This document shows positions 1 through 8,807 of a stretch of 64,000 bases of DNA, piece after piece. The stretch spans positions 1-64,000 of IMG/VR virus record IMGVR_UViG_3300027749_002876. The stretch is one strand, 5' to 3'. The first letter of the stretch is position 1. Each line of letters opens with the position of its first letter. Source of the stretch: a virus. The position numbers and the translations under genes are program-made. The notes under the pieces are model-generated. The model searched no databases. It was not told where the DNA came from and saw only the letters and a list, made by a program, of their open reading frames with translations.

Positions 1-2
1 GC

Positions 3-8
3 TATAAT
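3..8 (+). promoter_or_regulatory. Sigma70 -10 box, likely leaderless start
   Basis: A perfect TATAAT lies six bases before the ATG at 15, so the expected transcription start coincides with the start codon. The -35 element would lie outside the window. No Shine-Dalgarno sequence fits between the box and the ATG. The same arrangement recurs at 41455, 52213 and nearly at 17818. Confidence 0.5.
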
Positions 9-14
9 CATTGA

Positions 15-824
15 ATGTCGGACCACTATCAAACGTTGGGTGTAGCTAAAACAGCTACACCTGACGAAATTAAGAAATCGTATAGGAAACTAGCAAGTCA
101 ACATCATCCTGATAAGGGTGGTGATACCGCTACATTTCAAAAGATTGAAGAAGCATATCGTATTCTTTCAGATCCACAACAACGTCAACAATATGATAGA
201 CCTATGCCGCAAGGAAATCCCTTTAAAGGATTTCAGCAAGCTCCGGGGGGATTTAATTTTAACTTCAACGGTGATATGAATGATTTTTTTGGGCAAATGT
301 TTAATCAACATAATCAGCGCCAGCATAATCAGCAGCCGGCATATAGAACATCAATTCATATTACACTGGAACAAAGTTATAGTGGCGGTTCACAATCATT
401 AAGATTACAAACACCTACTAGTGTATATGCAGTTAATGTTGAAATACCAAAAAGTGTAATTGATGGGGGTCAAATGCGTTACGATAATCTTATACCAAAT
501 GCAAGTTTGGTTGTAGAATTTAGAGTAGCACCTCATTTAAGGTTTGACCGCAAAGGAACAGATTTGTATTGTAATCAGCAAGTGTCTGTGTTGGATTTAA
601 TTGTGGGTAGTGATTTTGAATTTACTACCATATCAGGAAAAACATTGATAGTTAGAATCCCACCTAAAACACAGCCTTTTATGCACCTTAAAATAGCAGG
701 CGAAGGAATGCCAATTCCAAATTCTTCTATCTTTGGAGACCAAATAATCTTGTTAAAACCCTTTGTACCTGATATAATTGATGACGATATAACACAAAGT
801 ATATTACGTTTTAAATCCAAATAA
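15..824 (+). CDS. dnaJ: DnaJ-like co-chaperone (J domain + DnaJ C-terminal domain)
   Basis: Residues 1-65 form a J domain with the HPD motif at 31-33, which stimulates the ATPase of DnaK/Hsp70. A Gly/Phe/Asn-rich linker follows (about 68-110), then a substrate-binding DnaJ C-terminal beta domain (about 111-260). The CxxCxGxG zinc repeats of full DnaJ are absent, so the architecture is CbpA-like (class II). At 269 residues it is shorter than host DnaJ (about 375). It is followed by a ClpA gene, suggesting a phage-run protein remodelling module using host DnaK. The family call is firm; the substrate is unknown. Confidence 0.93.
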   Translation: MSDHYQTLGVAKTATPDEIKKSYRKLASQHHPDKGGDTATFQKIEEAYRILSDPQQRQQYDRPMPQGNPFKGFQQAPGGFNFNFNGDMNDFFGQMFNQHNQRQHNQQPAYRTSIHITLEQSYSGGSQSLRLQTPTSVYAVNVEIPKSVIDGGQMRYDNLIPNASLVVEFRVAPHLRFDRKGTDLYCNQQVSVLDLIVGSDFEFTTISGKTLIVRIPPKTQPFMHLKIAGEGMPIPNSSIFGDQIILLKPFVPDIIDDDITQSILRFKSK

Positions 825-827
825 ATA
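820..827 (+). promoter_or_regulatory. Possible T4-like late promoter AATAAATA
   Basis: AATAAATA overlaps the dnaJ stop codon and precedes the clpA ATG at 846. It matches the late-promoter core TATAAATA in seven of eight bases. Its overlap with the end of a coding region lowers confidence. Confidence 0.35.
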
Positions 828-845
828 ATTTTACAAAAGAAAACC

Positions 846-3119
846 ATGACAAATTCACCGGAAATTGAAAGCATTATCGAACAAGCCATTGTTTATGCCA
901 AAGAGCGTAAACACCAATATTGCACCTTAGAACATTTATTACTCGCATTAGTCACACATACCCCATTTAAAAAATGCTTAGACGGTTTTGGAGCAGATTC
1001 TGATTTACTAAGTCAAGAAATTGGTGCATATTTAGATAGCCTACACGCAATTGAACTTAAAGGTGTAGCCGCAGAAGATATTCAACCAAGAAAAACTAAT
1101 AGTCTTGAACGAACCATGAATCGTTCTGTGACACAAGTATTGTTTACCGGTCGCAGACAAGTCACAACTATTGATTTGTACCTATCAATTGCAAGTGAAG
1201 GTAATAGTCATGCACATTATTTCTTATTGAAATACGGTGTCAACAAACAGGAATTTTTAACTCATTGGCAAAAAACTTATAAGGGTGCTGAATTCACATC
1301 TAAATTATCAGAAGGTCAAGCAGAAGAAATTTTAGAAGAATACACAACTAATCTTTCTGACCTTGCACGTAAGGGAAAACTTGAACCACTAATTGGACGT
1401 GTCAAAGAACTTGACGATATTATTAATGTTCTTGCTAAACGATTTAAGTCAAATGTTTTGATGGTAGGTGATCCGGGAGTTGGTAAGACCGCTATTGCTG
1501 AAGGTCTTGCTAATATGATTGCAATGGGAGATTGCCCTGAATTCATTCTAAATCACGAGGTATATTCACTTGAAGTTGGTTCATTACTTGCTGGTAGCAA
1601 ATATAGAGGAGACTTTGAAGAAAAAGTTAAAGCAGTATTAGAAGCGTTAAACACAAAAAAGAAAGCAATTTTGTTTATTGACGAAGCGCACACTATGAGT
1701 GGCAGTGGAAGTGGTAGTGGTGGTAGTGTTGACTTTGCTAACATGATTAAGCCTGCAATTACCAAAGGCACGTTGAAAGTTATTGCTAGTACAACATGGG
1801 AAGAATACTATGACAGTTTTGAAAAAGATCGTGCATTGATGCGTAGATTCTATCGTGTATCAATTGATGAACCCAATCATGATACCACTGTTCGTATTCT
1901 AAGTGGATTGAGTCAACGATTGAGTGACTTTCATAGTGTAAAGATTGGAGAAGATGCTATTACTGCATCAGTTGAGTCAGCCGATCGTTACATTCATGAC
2001 CGCAAAAACCCTGACAAGAGTATTGACTTATTAGATGCAGCCTGTGCTAAACAAAGAGTATTGGGTAACAACGGTGTTGTAATTACCAAAGAATTAATTT
2101 TTGACCAAGTAGAGAAATTCACCGGAGTACCTGCTGATAAACTCAACGGAGATAATATGGATCGTATTCAAACTCTTGAAGTCAATGTCAAGGGTAAATT
2201 ATATGGTCAAGATGAAACTGTTGACAAAGTACTTGAGCGTGTCTATGTTTCATTTGCAGGTATCGGTAGTGAGACTAAACCTACAGCAAGTTTCTTGTTC
2301 TTAGGCCCAACAGGTACAGGCAAAACAGAATTGGCTAAGTTGTTGAGCAAGAACCTTGATATGCCATTACTCAAATATGATATGAGTGAATACGGTGAAC
2401 GACACTCAGTATCAAGTTTGATTGGTCCTCCTCCTGGTTATGTTGGTTTTGGCGATAGTCAAGTAAGCGGTGGACGATTGATTAATGATTTAAGCAAGAA
2501 TCCACACAGCATTTTATTATTTGACGAAGTTGAAAAAGCACACCCAGATATCTTCAACATCTTTTTACAAATGCTAGACGAAGGTCGTGTTACTGGATCG
2601 AATGGTAAAGAAGTTAACTGCAAAAATTCTATCATTATTATGACAAGTAATTTAGGTAGTAGTGATAGTGAACGCAACAACATTGGCTTTGGTAGTCAAG
2701 AGAAATTGGGTGAGGATGACAAAGCACTGAAGGAATTCTTTAAACCAGAATTCAGAAATCGTATTGATTTGGTATGTAAGTTTAATAAACTTGATATGCT
2801 TGCGATTAAGAAGATTGTTGTTAAGTTTTCTGATGAATTGAAAAAACAATTGTTGGATAAACACAACATTACTATTAATTTATCTGAGCCAGTAGTTGAA
2901 TATCTGGCAGAGCAAGGTTACGATAAGAAAATGGGCGCTCGACCGTTAGCACGAAAAATTGACGAATTGATTCGTGTTCCTCTTAGTAAGAAAATTTTAT
3001 TTGAACGAATCAAAAACGCAACCGTAACAGCGGTGATGGGCGATGAGGGCATTGAATATACAGTTGCTCAAAAAGCAACAGCAAGAGTAGGCGAAGATGG
3101 GATTATTGAAATTAGCTGA
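846..3119 (+). CDS. clpA: ClpA-like AAA+ unfoldase
   Basis: At 757 residues this matches the usual ClpA length (about 758). It has an N-domain (1-140), an AAA-1 module with Walker A GDPGVGKT at 208-215 and Walker B FIDEAH near 277-282, and an AAA-2 module with GPTGTGKT at 487-494. An IGF tripeptide at 613-615 sits where the ClpP-docking loop (IGL in E. coli ClpA) is expected. ClpA unfolds proteins and feeds them to the ClpP peptidase. No ClpP is encoded here, so it probably docks to host ClpP or to one encoded elsewhere in the phage. A second Clp ATPase, ClpX, lies at 62530. Function as an unfoldase is near certain; the partner is inferred. Confidence 0.95.
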   Translation: MTNSPEIESIIEQAIVYAKERKHQYCTLEHLLLALVTHTPFKKCLDGFGADSDLLSQEIGAYLDSLHAIELKGVAAEDIQPRKTNSLERTMNRSVTQVLFTGRRQVTTIDLYLSIASEGNSHAHYFLLKYGVNKQEFLTHWQKTYKGAEFTSKLSEGQAEEILEEYTTNLSDLARKGKLEPLIGRVKELDDIINVLAKRFKSNVLMVGDPGVGKTAIAEGLANMIAMGDCPEFILNHEVYSLEVGSLLAGSKYRGDFEEKVKAVLEALNTKKKAILFIDEAHTMSGSGSGSGGSVDFANMIKPAITKGTLKVIASTTWEEYYDSFEKDRALMRRFYRVSIDEPNHDTTVRILSGLSQRLSDFHSVKIGEDAITASVESADRYIHDRKNPDKSIDLLDAACAKQRVLGNNGVVITKELIFDQVEKFTGVPADKLNGDNMDRIQTLEVNVKGKLYGQDETVDKVLERVYVSFAGIGSETKPTASFLFLGPTGTGKTELAKLLSKNLDMPLLKYDMSEYGERHSVSSLIGPPPGYVGFGDSQVSGGRLINDLSKNPHSILLFDEVEKAHPDIFNIFLQMLDEGRVTGSNGKEVNCKNSIIIMTSNLGSSDSERNNIGFGSQEKLGEDDKALKEFFKPEFRNRIDLVCKFNKLDMLAIKKIVVKFSDELKKQLLDKHNITINLSEPVVEYLAEQGYDKKMGARPLARKIDELIRVPLSKKILFERIKNATVTAVMGDEGIEYTVAQKATARVGEDGIIEIS

Positions 3120-3819
3120 AGACAACACCGATGTTGATTTTTACGAATATCGAGACCAACATTACTATAACAAGTACGAATACCGAGCTAGATTTAATCT
3201 AATAGGTGTTCGTTATACATGGTATATTAAAGATGATATTCAAGAATTAATCGAAAGACTAGAAGCACCTGCTACAGCCTATCATCGTTTAGCATATGAA
3301 CGAGAAGAGGTTCGTGAAAATTTAACAGTTCTAGCATCATTTCTTAAATGGCGTAATGAACTGAAAATGAAGAAAAATTCTACAATTAGAATCGAACACA
3401 ATACTGTAGGTGTATTCAGTAATGATTTACAAGAACTAAAGAATATTACAACTAGTATTCCAGGTATTGAAATAGATTTAACACAGGCACAAATATCTAA
3501 TTATATTGGAGTTAAGCATTTTGTGCGTAAGCCCAAACATAAATTTAGAGTTTACCTAAAATCTAGGCGTGTTGAGGGTTCTTTTGCTGAAGACCTACAC
3601 AGTATGTTTAAGAAAAACAAAAAGTTGTATCCTAGCCCTGCTCTTAGACACTGGGCATTAGGATCCAAAAACAATCAAACTAGTTGGAGATACCGTTTCA
3701 GTAATGCCAGTCACTTTATTGATTACGATGATGAAAGCACATTAAGCTATCTAGCGTTAATGCATGGGGACATGCTTGGAAAACGCTATAAATTAGAAAA
3801 ACGCCCAGAAGAAGTTTAA
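3097..3819 (+). CDS. Conserved hypothetical protein, 240 aa
   Basis: I do not recognise a family. The ORF overlaps the end of clpA by 23 bases, which suggests translational coupling. The protein is soluble, rich in Lys/Arg (KHFVRKPKHKFRVYLKSRR around 175) and aromatic residues, with no signal peptide or membrane segment. The basic C-terminal half could bind nucleic acid, but no motif supports a specific role. Confidence 0.75.
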   Translation: MGLLKLAEDNTDVDFYEYRDQHYYNKYEYRARFNLIGVRYTWYIKDDIQELIERLEAPATAYHRLAYEREEVRENLTVLASFLKWRNELKMKKNSTIRIEHNTVGVFSNDLQELKNITTSIPGIEIDLTQAQISNYIGVKHFVRKPKHKFRVYLKSRRVEGSFAEDLHSMFKKNKKLYPSPALRHWALGSKNNQTSWRYRFSNASHFIDYDDESTLSYLALMHGDMLGKRYKLEKRPEEV

Positions 3820-3822
3820 TAT

Positions 3823-3830
3823 GATAAATA
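3823..3830 (+). promoter_or_regulatory. T4-like late promoter GATAAATA
   Basis: GATAAATACT closely matches the T4 late core TATAAATA, recognised in T4 by the gp55 sigma factor with gp33 and the gp45 clamp. It precedes the ATG at 3852, with GGAG at 3840-3843 as ribosome binding site. The same ten bases occur at 6753 and 10028. Confidence 0.65.
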
Positions 3831-3851
3831 CTCTATAATGGAGTATTTTTC

Positions 3852-4016
3852 ATGGCAAAAATCGTAACAGAATCAATCGTAATCACTTTTAGTAAGATAG
3901 TAAAAGACAATGAATCAGGTACTAATGTAACCAATCCTGATATTCAATCAGCTTTGGAACAGGTTGCCCAAGAATTAGTAGGGGACGGTGTTGTTGTTGA
4001 GGTTGTCAAAGCATGA
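3852..4016 (+). CDS. Small hypothetical protein, 54 aa
   Basis: The frame starts MAKIVTESIVITFSK and runs open to a TGA at 4014-4016, with GGAG eight bases upstream of the ATG. It overlaps the next gene by ATGA, a typical phage coupling. It follows a late promoter and heads a run of late genes, so it may be a minor virion or assembly protein. No family is recognised. Confidence 0.7.
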   Translation: MAKIVTESIVITFSKIVKDNESGTNVTNPDIQSALEQVAQELVGDGVVVEVVKA

Positions 4017-4402
4017 GCCAAACTACAACATTAGTCTTGTTGCCACAAACAACATGGAACGGCAATGTTTCTAACGTGCAAATATATGATGTTGTTGGTT
4101 TAAAGAACCCGGCTGCTTCTTACTATGTTGGTAGCAAAGACCTACAAACTATTAACGTTAATCAAGTTGGATTGACTGGCAACATAATTGTTCAGGCAAC
4201 ACTAGCAACACTTCCTGAGGACACTGACTGGTTTAATGTTTACACATTAGAAGCCAATTCAGGTGCACCTGCAAACAGTGAACCCAATCTTAATTCTTCT
4301 GTTAATGAAGCAATTAATATTGAAGGTAACTTTGTTTGGATGAGAGCAAAAATACAAGACTTTGCTTCAGGTGTGCTACAATATGTTAAATTAAGTTACT
4401 AA
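4013..4402 (+). CDS. Putative beta-rich structural protein, 129 aa
   Basis: The protein is Thr/Asn/Val-rich with alternating hydrophobic residues, few charges, no signal peptide and a C-terminal Tyr (YVKLSY). This composition is typical of phage tail, fibre or decoration proteins. It sits in a late operon behind the promoter at 3823. The structural role is inferred from composition and context only. Confidence 0.6.
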   Translation: MSQTTTLVLLPQTTWNGNVSNVQIYDVVGLKNPAASYYVGSKDLQTINVNQVGLTGNIIVQATLATLPEDTDWFNVYTLEANSGAPANSEPNLNSSVNEAINIEGNFVWMRAKIQDFASGVLQYVKLSY

Positions 4403-4403
4403 T

Positions 4404-5573
4404 ATGAAAAAGATTGTAGTCATGCCGGGAGGATTTCATCCGTTTCATGCAGGTCACGCCGCATTGTACCAAAGTGCATTGAAAGCGTTCCCTGATGCAG
4501 AAGTATATGTTGCCGCTACTAATGACACAAAATCAAGACCTTTTCCGTTTAGTATCAAAGAAAAATTAGCAAAACTTGCAGGCGTAGCTCCTGGACATTT
4601 TATACAAGTTAAAAGTCCATTCAAAGCGGAAGAAATTACAAGTCATTACAATCCTAACGAAGATGTACTAATTTTTGTACGTAGTGAGAAAGATAAAACA
4701 GAACAACCTAAACCAGGCGGCATGAAAAAAGATGGTACGCCTGCTTACTTTCAACCATATACTGGTAAGAATCTACAACCATTCAGTCAACATGCTTATA
4801 TGGCGTATCTACCTACAGTAGAGTTTGGACCTGGCATTACCAGTGCAAGTGAGATTCGTGCGGCCTGGCCTACGTTGAATGATAAGCGTAAAACAGCAAT
4901 GGTTATGAGTTTATATCCCACAACACAAAAGAATCCTAAACTTGCCGCCAACGTAGTTAAGATGTTAGACATGGGTATGGGTAATGAGTTGAACGAAATG
5001 CTTGGCTTCAAAATAGTTAAAACACCGAACAAGACTACTAAGCAGACTACCAGTTTAGCTGATATGAGGAAAGAGTTTGAAAAAGATAAATCCACAAACT
5101 TAAAAAAATATTCTAATAACACTGATACTAAAAATCCTAAATATGTCAGAACGGTTGCCGCAGAAGAAAATGTAGATGAAGGCATTAATTTACATGATAA
5201 CCCTTGGGGAGATCAAGGTAACTTTGTAGGTGACTCACCTCAACCCAACATTGGTGGAGAAACAGTCAAGCAATTACAAGTTGGTGATATTGTAACGTAT
5301 TTAGGACAAAAAGCAAGAATAGATGCTATGTCTAAAACCGGTAATACCTCTCGCATTACTATCGCAAACAAAATGGGCGGTGTAACTAAAGATGTACTCA
5401 CTCGTGATTTAAAACGAACAGGCTTATCAGAAGAAAACGGCGGAGTAGGCGGCGGGTTTGGTACAAACTATCCAGGCACTTACGAAGAGGAAAATGGTCC
5501 GTTTACCCATAAGGGCGGACTACGTATTACATCTCTTACTACAGAGAGCGTAGATTACTTAGACGAAAAATAA
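4404..5573 (+). CDS. HxGH-family nucleotidyltransferase with virion-type C-terminal region
   Basis: Residues 1-195 form a cytidylyltransferase-like (NadR/CoaD superfamily) Rossmann domain: GGFHPFHAGH at 9-18 carries the HxGH signature, and ITSASEIR near 150 resembles the ISSTxxR nucleotide-binding motif. The reaction should be transfer of a nucleotidyl group to a phosphorylated acceptor; the acceptor is unknown. The remaining half is a low-complexity linker containing V-D-E/G (a T4-prohead-protease-like site) and a small beta domain around QLQVGDIVTYLGQKARID. The gene is one base from its upstream neighbour. The late context suggests a packaged enzyme. Confidence 0.8.
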   Translation: MKKIVVMPGGFHPFHAGHAALYQSALKAFPDAEVYVAATNDTKSRPFPFSIKEKLAKLAGVAPGHFIQVKSPFKAEEITSHYNPNEDVLIFVRSEKDKTEQPKPGGMKKDGTPAYFQPYTGKNLQPFSQHAYMAYLPTVEFGPGITSASEIRAAWPTLNDKRKTAMVMSLYPTTQKNPKLAANVVKMLDMGMGNELNEMLGFKIVKTPNKTTKQTTSLADMRKEFEKDKSTNLKKYSNNTDTKNPKYVRTVAAEENVDEGINLHDNPWGDQGNFVGDSPQPNIGGETVKQLQVGDIVTYLGQKARIDAMSKTGNTSRITIANKMGGVTKDVLTRDLKRTGLSEENGGVGGGFGTNYPGTYEEENGPFTHKGGLRITSLTTESVDYLDEK

Positions 5574-5598
5574 AAATATTTCGACACCTCTTAACTAG

Positions 5599-5606
5599 TG
5601 TAAATA
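5599..5606 (+). promoter_or_regulatory. Possible late promoter TGTAAATA
   Basis: TGTAAATA, inside the palindrome GTAAATATTTAC, precedes the gene at 5630, which has its own AAGAGG ribosome binding site. It is one mismatch further from the TATAAATA core than the GATAAATA sites. Confidence 0.35.
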
Positions 5607-5629
5607 TTTACATCATTTAAGAGGACCAA

Positions 5630-6592
5630 ATGGCAACAAAGAAAACAACTCCAAAAGCAACGACAAAACCTGTAAAACAATCTACAGAACCAAAAACTGT
5701 TCCAGTAGAAAAGGTTTTAGAAATTGCTGACCAAGCCGCTCAAGCTACGCAAGAGCAACCAAAAGAACAAGCACCACAACCAGGTCAAGTTCAAGTCAAT
5801 GTAGATTTTCTACGAACAACCAAAGTACACATAGCAATGCCATGTTATGGTGGTATGTTAACTGAATCAACATTTATGTCATTTATCAAATGGGCTAATA
5901 CAGCCCGTCAACTTGGCATTGATTGGACATTAGAAACAATGGTTAATGAATCATTGATTAGCCGAGCACGTAATACACTAACTGCTAAGTTCTTAGACAT
6001 GCCAGACGCAACACACTTGTTTTTTGTTGATGCTGATATTGGATGGGAACCCTGGCATCTATTAGTTCTATTGAACCGTGACGTAGATGTTTGTGCAGGA
6101 TTATATCCAATGAAGACAATGCCAATCAAGTGGGTAGTTAATGGATTTGAAGGTGCGGAAGAAGGACCAGATGGTTTCCAAGAAGTATCTAAAGCCGGTA
6201 CAGGTTTCCTGTTAATGAAGAAACATGTGTTTGATAAACTCAAATCACATCCAGCTGTTAAGCAGTATAAAAATGACATTGGTCTAGATCCAAAATACGA
6301 CCAACACTTGAAAACATATTTTGACACAGCAGTTCGTCAGAATCGTTACTATTCAGAAGACTGGACATTCTGTGAAAACTGGCGTGATTTAGGTGGTAAG
6401 ATTTGGGTTGACAAACGCATTCTATTGCGTCACAGTGGTAGTTATGTTTTCTGTATGGAAAATCAACAACACTTGATGAGCACAATCGGACCTATGTTTG
6501 TGGCAGAGGAACAAGCAAAGGCAGCGGCTGCTCAGGTTGCGGCACAAGTTGTCCCGGATGCAACCGGAAACGTTACATTAAGCATAACTTAA
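5630..6592 (+). CDS. Glycosyltransferase-like protein (GT-A fold)
   Basis: After a Lys/Thr/Gln-rich disordered N-terminus (1-60) comes a GT-A-type domain: VHIAMPCYGG near 66, FVDADIGW (a DxD-type metal and nucleotide-sugar motif) near 130, and a C-terminal region with aromatic and acidic residues (YYSEDWTFCENW). GT-A enzymes move a sugar from a nucleotide donor to an acceptor. The start has a clear AAGAGG. The gene ends at an intrinsic terminator. The acceptor could be virion protein, modified DNA or host surface; nothing here decides. The Ala-rich tail (280-310) is probably disordered. Confidence 0.75.
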   Translation: MATKKTTPKATTKPVKQSTEPKTVPVEKVLEIADQAAQATQEQPKEQAPQPGQVQVNVDFLRTTKVHIAMPCYGGMLTESTFMSFIKWANTARQLGIDWTLETMVNESLISRARNTLTAKFLDMPDATHLFFVDADIGWEPWHLLVLLNRDVDVCAGLYPMKTMPIKWVVNGFEGAEEGPDGFQEVSKAGTGFLLMKKHVFDKLKSHPAVKQYKNDIGLDPKYDQHLKTYFDTAVRQNRYYSEDWTFCENWRDLGGKIWVDKRILLRHSGSYVFCMENQQHLMSTIGPMFVAEEQAKAAAAQVAAQVVPDATGNVTLSIT

Positions 6593-6596
6593 AATT

Positions 6597-6617
6597 AGCC
6601 CCGAAAGGGGCTTTTTT
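6597..6617 (+). terminator. Rho-independent terminator
   Basis: A perfect AGCCCC / GGGGCT stem with a GAAA loop is followed by six Ts. It ends the operon of the glycosyltransferase gene. Confidence 0.9.
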
Positions 6618-6654
6618 AATGACTATACTAAATACACTAAAGGGAAATAACAAT

Positions 6655-6747
6655 ATGTCATGGTTTAGACACAGGCCCCCAAAGTATCCACCACACAAAG
6701 AACCCGTTAAAGACCCTATTCCTCAAAACAATAAGCCTACTAAGTAA
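6655..6747 (+). CDS. Tiny Pro/Lys-rich peptide, 30 aa
   Basis: MSWFRHRPPKYPPHKEPVKD begins a 30-residue frame after an AGGGA ribosome binding site. It lies between the terminator at 6597 and the late promoter at 6753. Its regular proline/charged composition and good ribosome binding site favour a real gene, but there is no family evidence. Confidence 0.45.
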   Translation: MSWFRHRPPKYPPHKEPVKDPIPQNNKPTK

Positions 6748-6752
6748 GTATT

Positions 6753-6760
6753 GATAAATA
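6753..6760 (+). promoter_or_regulatory. T4-like late promoter GATAAATA, near-leaderless
   Basis: GATAAATACT ends only four bases before the ATG at 6765, so the predicted late transcript starts at or beside the start codon. No Shine-Dalgarno sequence fits. Confidence 0.6.
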
Positions 6761-6764
6761 CTTG

Positions 6765-8807
6765 ATGAACTTAAAAGAGCTTGATTCCTTCAAAATATCT
6801 GACGCCGTCACTTTCCATGACAAGCTTAACCCTGCGTTGTGGGCAGGAAATAAATTGCGTCCTGAAGTTAAAAATCAACTAGAAGAAATAGCAAAAGACT
6901 TCCTAGAAGAAATGGGTATCAATGATTTAGATGTTAGAGATATTACTATCTCTGGGTCTAACGCCGCATACAGTTATACAAAACACAGTGACTTGGATTT
7001 ACATCTCTTAGTCAATATAAATGATTTACCTAATAATGATATATACCGTGAATTCTTTGACGCAAAGAAATCATTATACAACGATAACCATGATATAACT
7101 ATTCATGGGGTTCCCGTAGAGTTATATATACAAGATGCCGCACAACCATCAGTGTCGTTAGGAGAATACAGTTTACAAAATGATAAGTGGTTGCGTATTC
7201 CTACAAAGCGTAGAGCTAACTTTGACCAATCAGCTACAAGATTGAAGTATGAAAAATTACTTGATATTGTAGAAAGAGCATTAGACTCAAAGAACTTAAC
7301 TAAAATTCAAAAAGTATTAAAGAAGATTAAGCAATATCGTCAAGCCGGGTTAGATAAAGGTGGCGAGTTTGGTCCTGAGAATTTAGCATATAAAGCATTG
7401 CGTAGTCAGGGGTATATTACAAAATTACACGATTTAAAAAACAAGTTGCATAGTGAGGTATTAACCATTGAAACTATGTATCAAAACATTGATGAAACCT
7501 TTGACCAACCTTATAAACTTAAATGGGAAAAAAGTGATTACGGTGACGTTGATGCCTATGCTAAAATGGATGATGGTAATTATCTAAGTATTATGTTCAA
7601 CAAAGGATATAATCAAGATAAGGAAGAAGCATGGAGTGTTGAGTTCTACAGAAACAACAGCCAAGAAGTTACCGGTGAGGGTGATGCACAACGTGTATTT
7701 GCTACTGTATTAAGTGCTATTCAAACATTCATTAAAAAATACAAGCCCAACAAAGTAATCTTTTCAGCTAGTAAAGAAGTTGAAGATGGACAAAACTCAG
7801 AAAGTAGAGCAAGACTATATGATAGTTTAGTTCAGCGTTATGCTAGAGCATGGGGATTTAGAGCATTTCGTGCTGATACTGGTAATAAAGTTATATACGA
7901 ATTAAGTAGAAAGCAACCGGTAGATGAAGATATCAGCCGTAGAGGATTCTTAAAAGGCATGGGCGCGGCAGCGGTAACAGGTAGTGCTAAGGCTGGTCAA
8001 TATCAATCTTCTACTGAAATAAGTCCAGAGCAGATGCAACAAATTTGGAAGCCAAGAAAAGGTGAGTTAGAAACTAGATGCTATGCTATATTAAAATCAT
8101 TTGCTAATAGTATAGCCGAATCGCATCCTGATTGGGTTAAAGTAATTCAAAAAATAAAAGTAAACACTACTTTAGGTGATAAAGTATTTCGTCAAGGAAA
8201 TGCCGCAAATTCTAGAGTATCATCTAGGGTAGTAAATGGTAAACCGATAGGTGTACAAGCCGGTCAAATTGGTATCGAAACAACTGTATTTTGGGATGCT
8301 CCTAATGATACGCTTGCTTTTATTTTAGGTCATGAGTGTGGACATATAATTATGAATCATGGGTTTTCTTTGGCATCTGATGCTAGAAATAATGAACAAG
8401 AAGCAGATATTATTGGAGCCTCTCTTGCTAAAAAAATAGGTTATGACAGGGCTAATTTCTTTAATTTTTTATTCAATGCTAAAGCTGAACAATTAAAAAA
8501 TGGATCACCCAATGATCCTCATTTAGAACCAGTTGATAGAGTAAAGTTTTTGAAAAAGAATGCTGATTTTGAATTATCACATAACACTATACAATATATT
8601 GATTCACTTGCTCAACAACTAAAGCAAGGCTTAGCAGAAGCAAGTGGCTATATCCCTAGTGAAAAAGAAAAAAACGATCCACGTTTTAAGACAGCATTAA
8701 CAGTAGATGTAGGACCATATAGCATCAAAAAGAACGCAAAAGCATTTAGCTGGCTTACATCAAGGGCCGGCATTCCACCAACAGCAAGCCCAAATGGTAA
8801 GGTATGA
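6765..8807 (+). CDS. Multidomain protein: nucleotidyltransferase, acetyltransferase-like module, Tat motif, M48-like metallopeptidase
   Basis: This 681-residue protein joins unrelated parts. Residues 50-230 are a pol-beta-like nucleotidyltransferase (GSN...SDLDLHLLV). About 245-378 is a module also present in the minus-strand gene at 33875. V-D-E at 386-388 resembles a T4 prohead-protease site and is followed at once by a twin-arginine motif SRRGFLK (391-397) and an Ala-rich h-region. Then comes an M48-like zinc peptidase with HECGH at 523-527 and ExxAD at 544-548. The tail after L-A-E/A (DPRFKTALTVDV) looks like a recurring phage module. I chose the ATG at 6765 over an upstream TTG. Cleavage at E388 would free a peptidase with its own Tat signal; this is inferred. 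Confidence 0.82.
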   Translation: MNLKELDSFKISDAVTFHDKLNPALWAGNKLRPEVKNQLEEIAKDFLEEMGINDLDVRDITISGSNAAYSYTKHSDLDLHLLVNINDLPNNDIYREFFDAKKSLYNDNHDITIHGVPVELYIQDAAQPSVSLGEYSLQNDKWLRIPTKRRANFDQSATRLKYEKLLDIVERALDSKNLTKIQKVLKKIKQYRQAGLDKGGEFGPENLAYKALRSQGYITKLHDLKNKLHSEVLTIETMYQNIDETFDQPYKLKWEKSDYGDVDAYAKMDDGNYLSIMFNKGYNQDKEEAWSVEFYRNNSQEVTGEGDAQRVFATVLSAIQTFIKKYKPNKVIFSASKEVEDGQNSESRARLYDSLVQRYARAWGFRAFRADTGNKVIYELSRKQPVDEDISRRGFLKGMGAAAVTGSAKAGQYQSSTEISPEQMQQIWKPRKGELETRCYAILKSFANSIAESHPDWVKVIQKIKVNTTLGDKVFRQGNAANSRVSSRVVNGKPIGVQAGQIGIETTVFWDAPNDTLAFILGHECGHIIMNHGFSLASDARNNEQEADIIGASLAKKIGYDRANFFNFLFNAKAEQLKNGSPNDPHLEPVDRVKFLKKNADFELSHNTIQYIDSLAQQLKQGLAEASGYIPSEKEKNDPRFKTALTVDVGPYSIKKNAKAFSWLTSRAGIPPTASPNGKV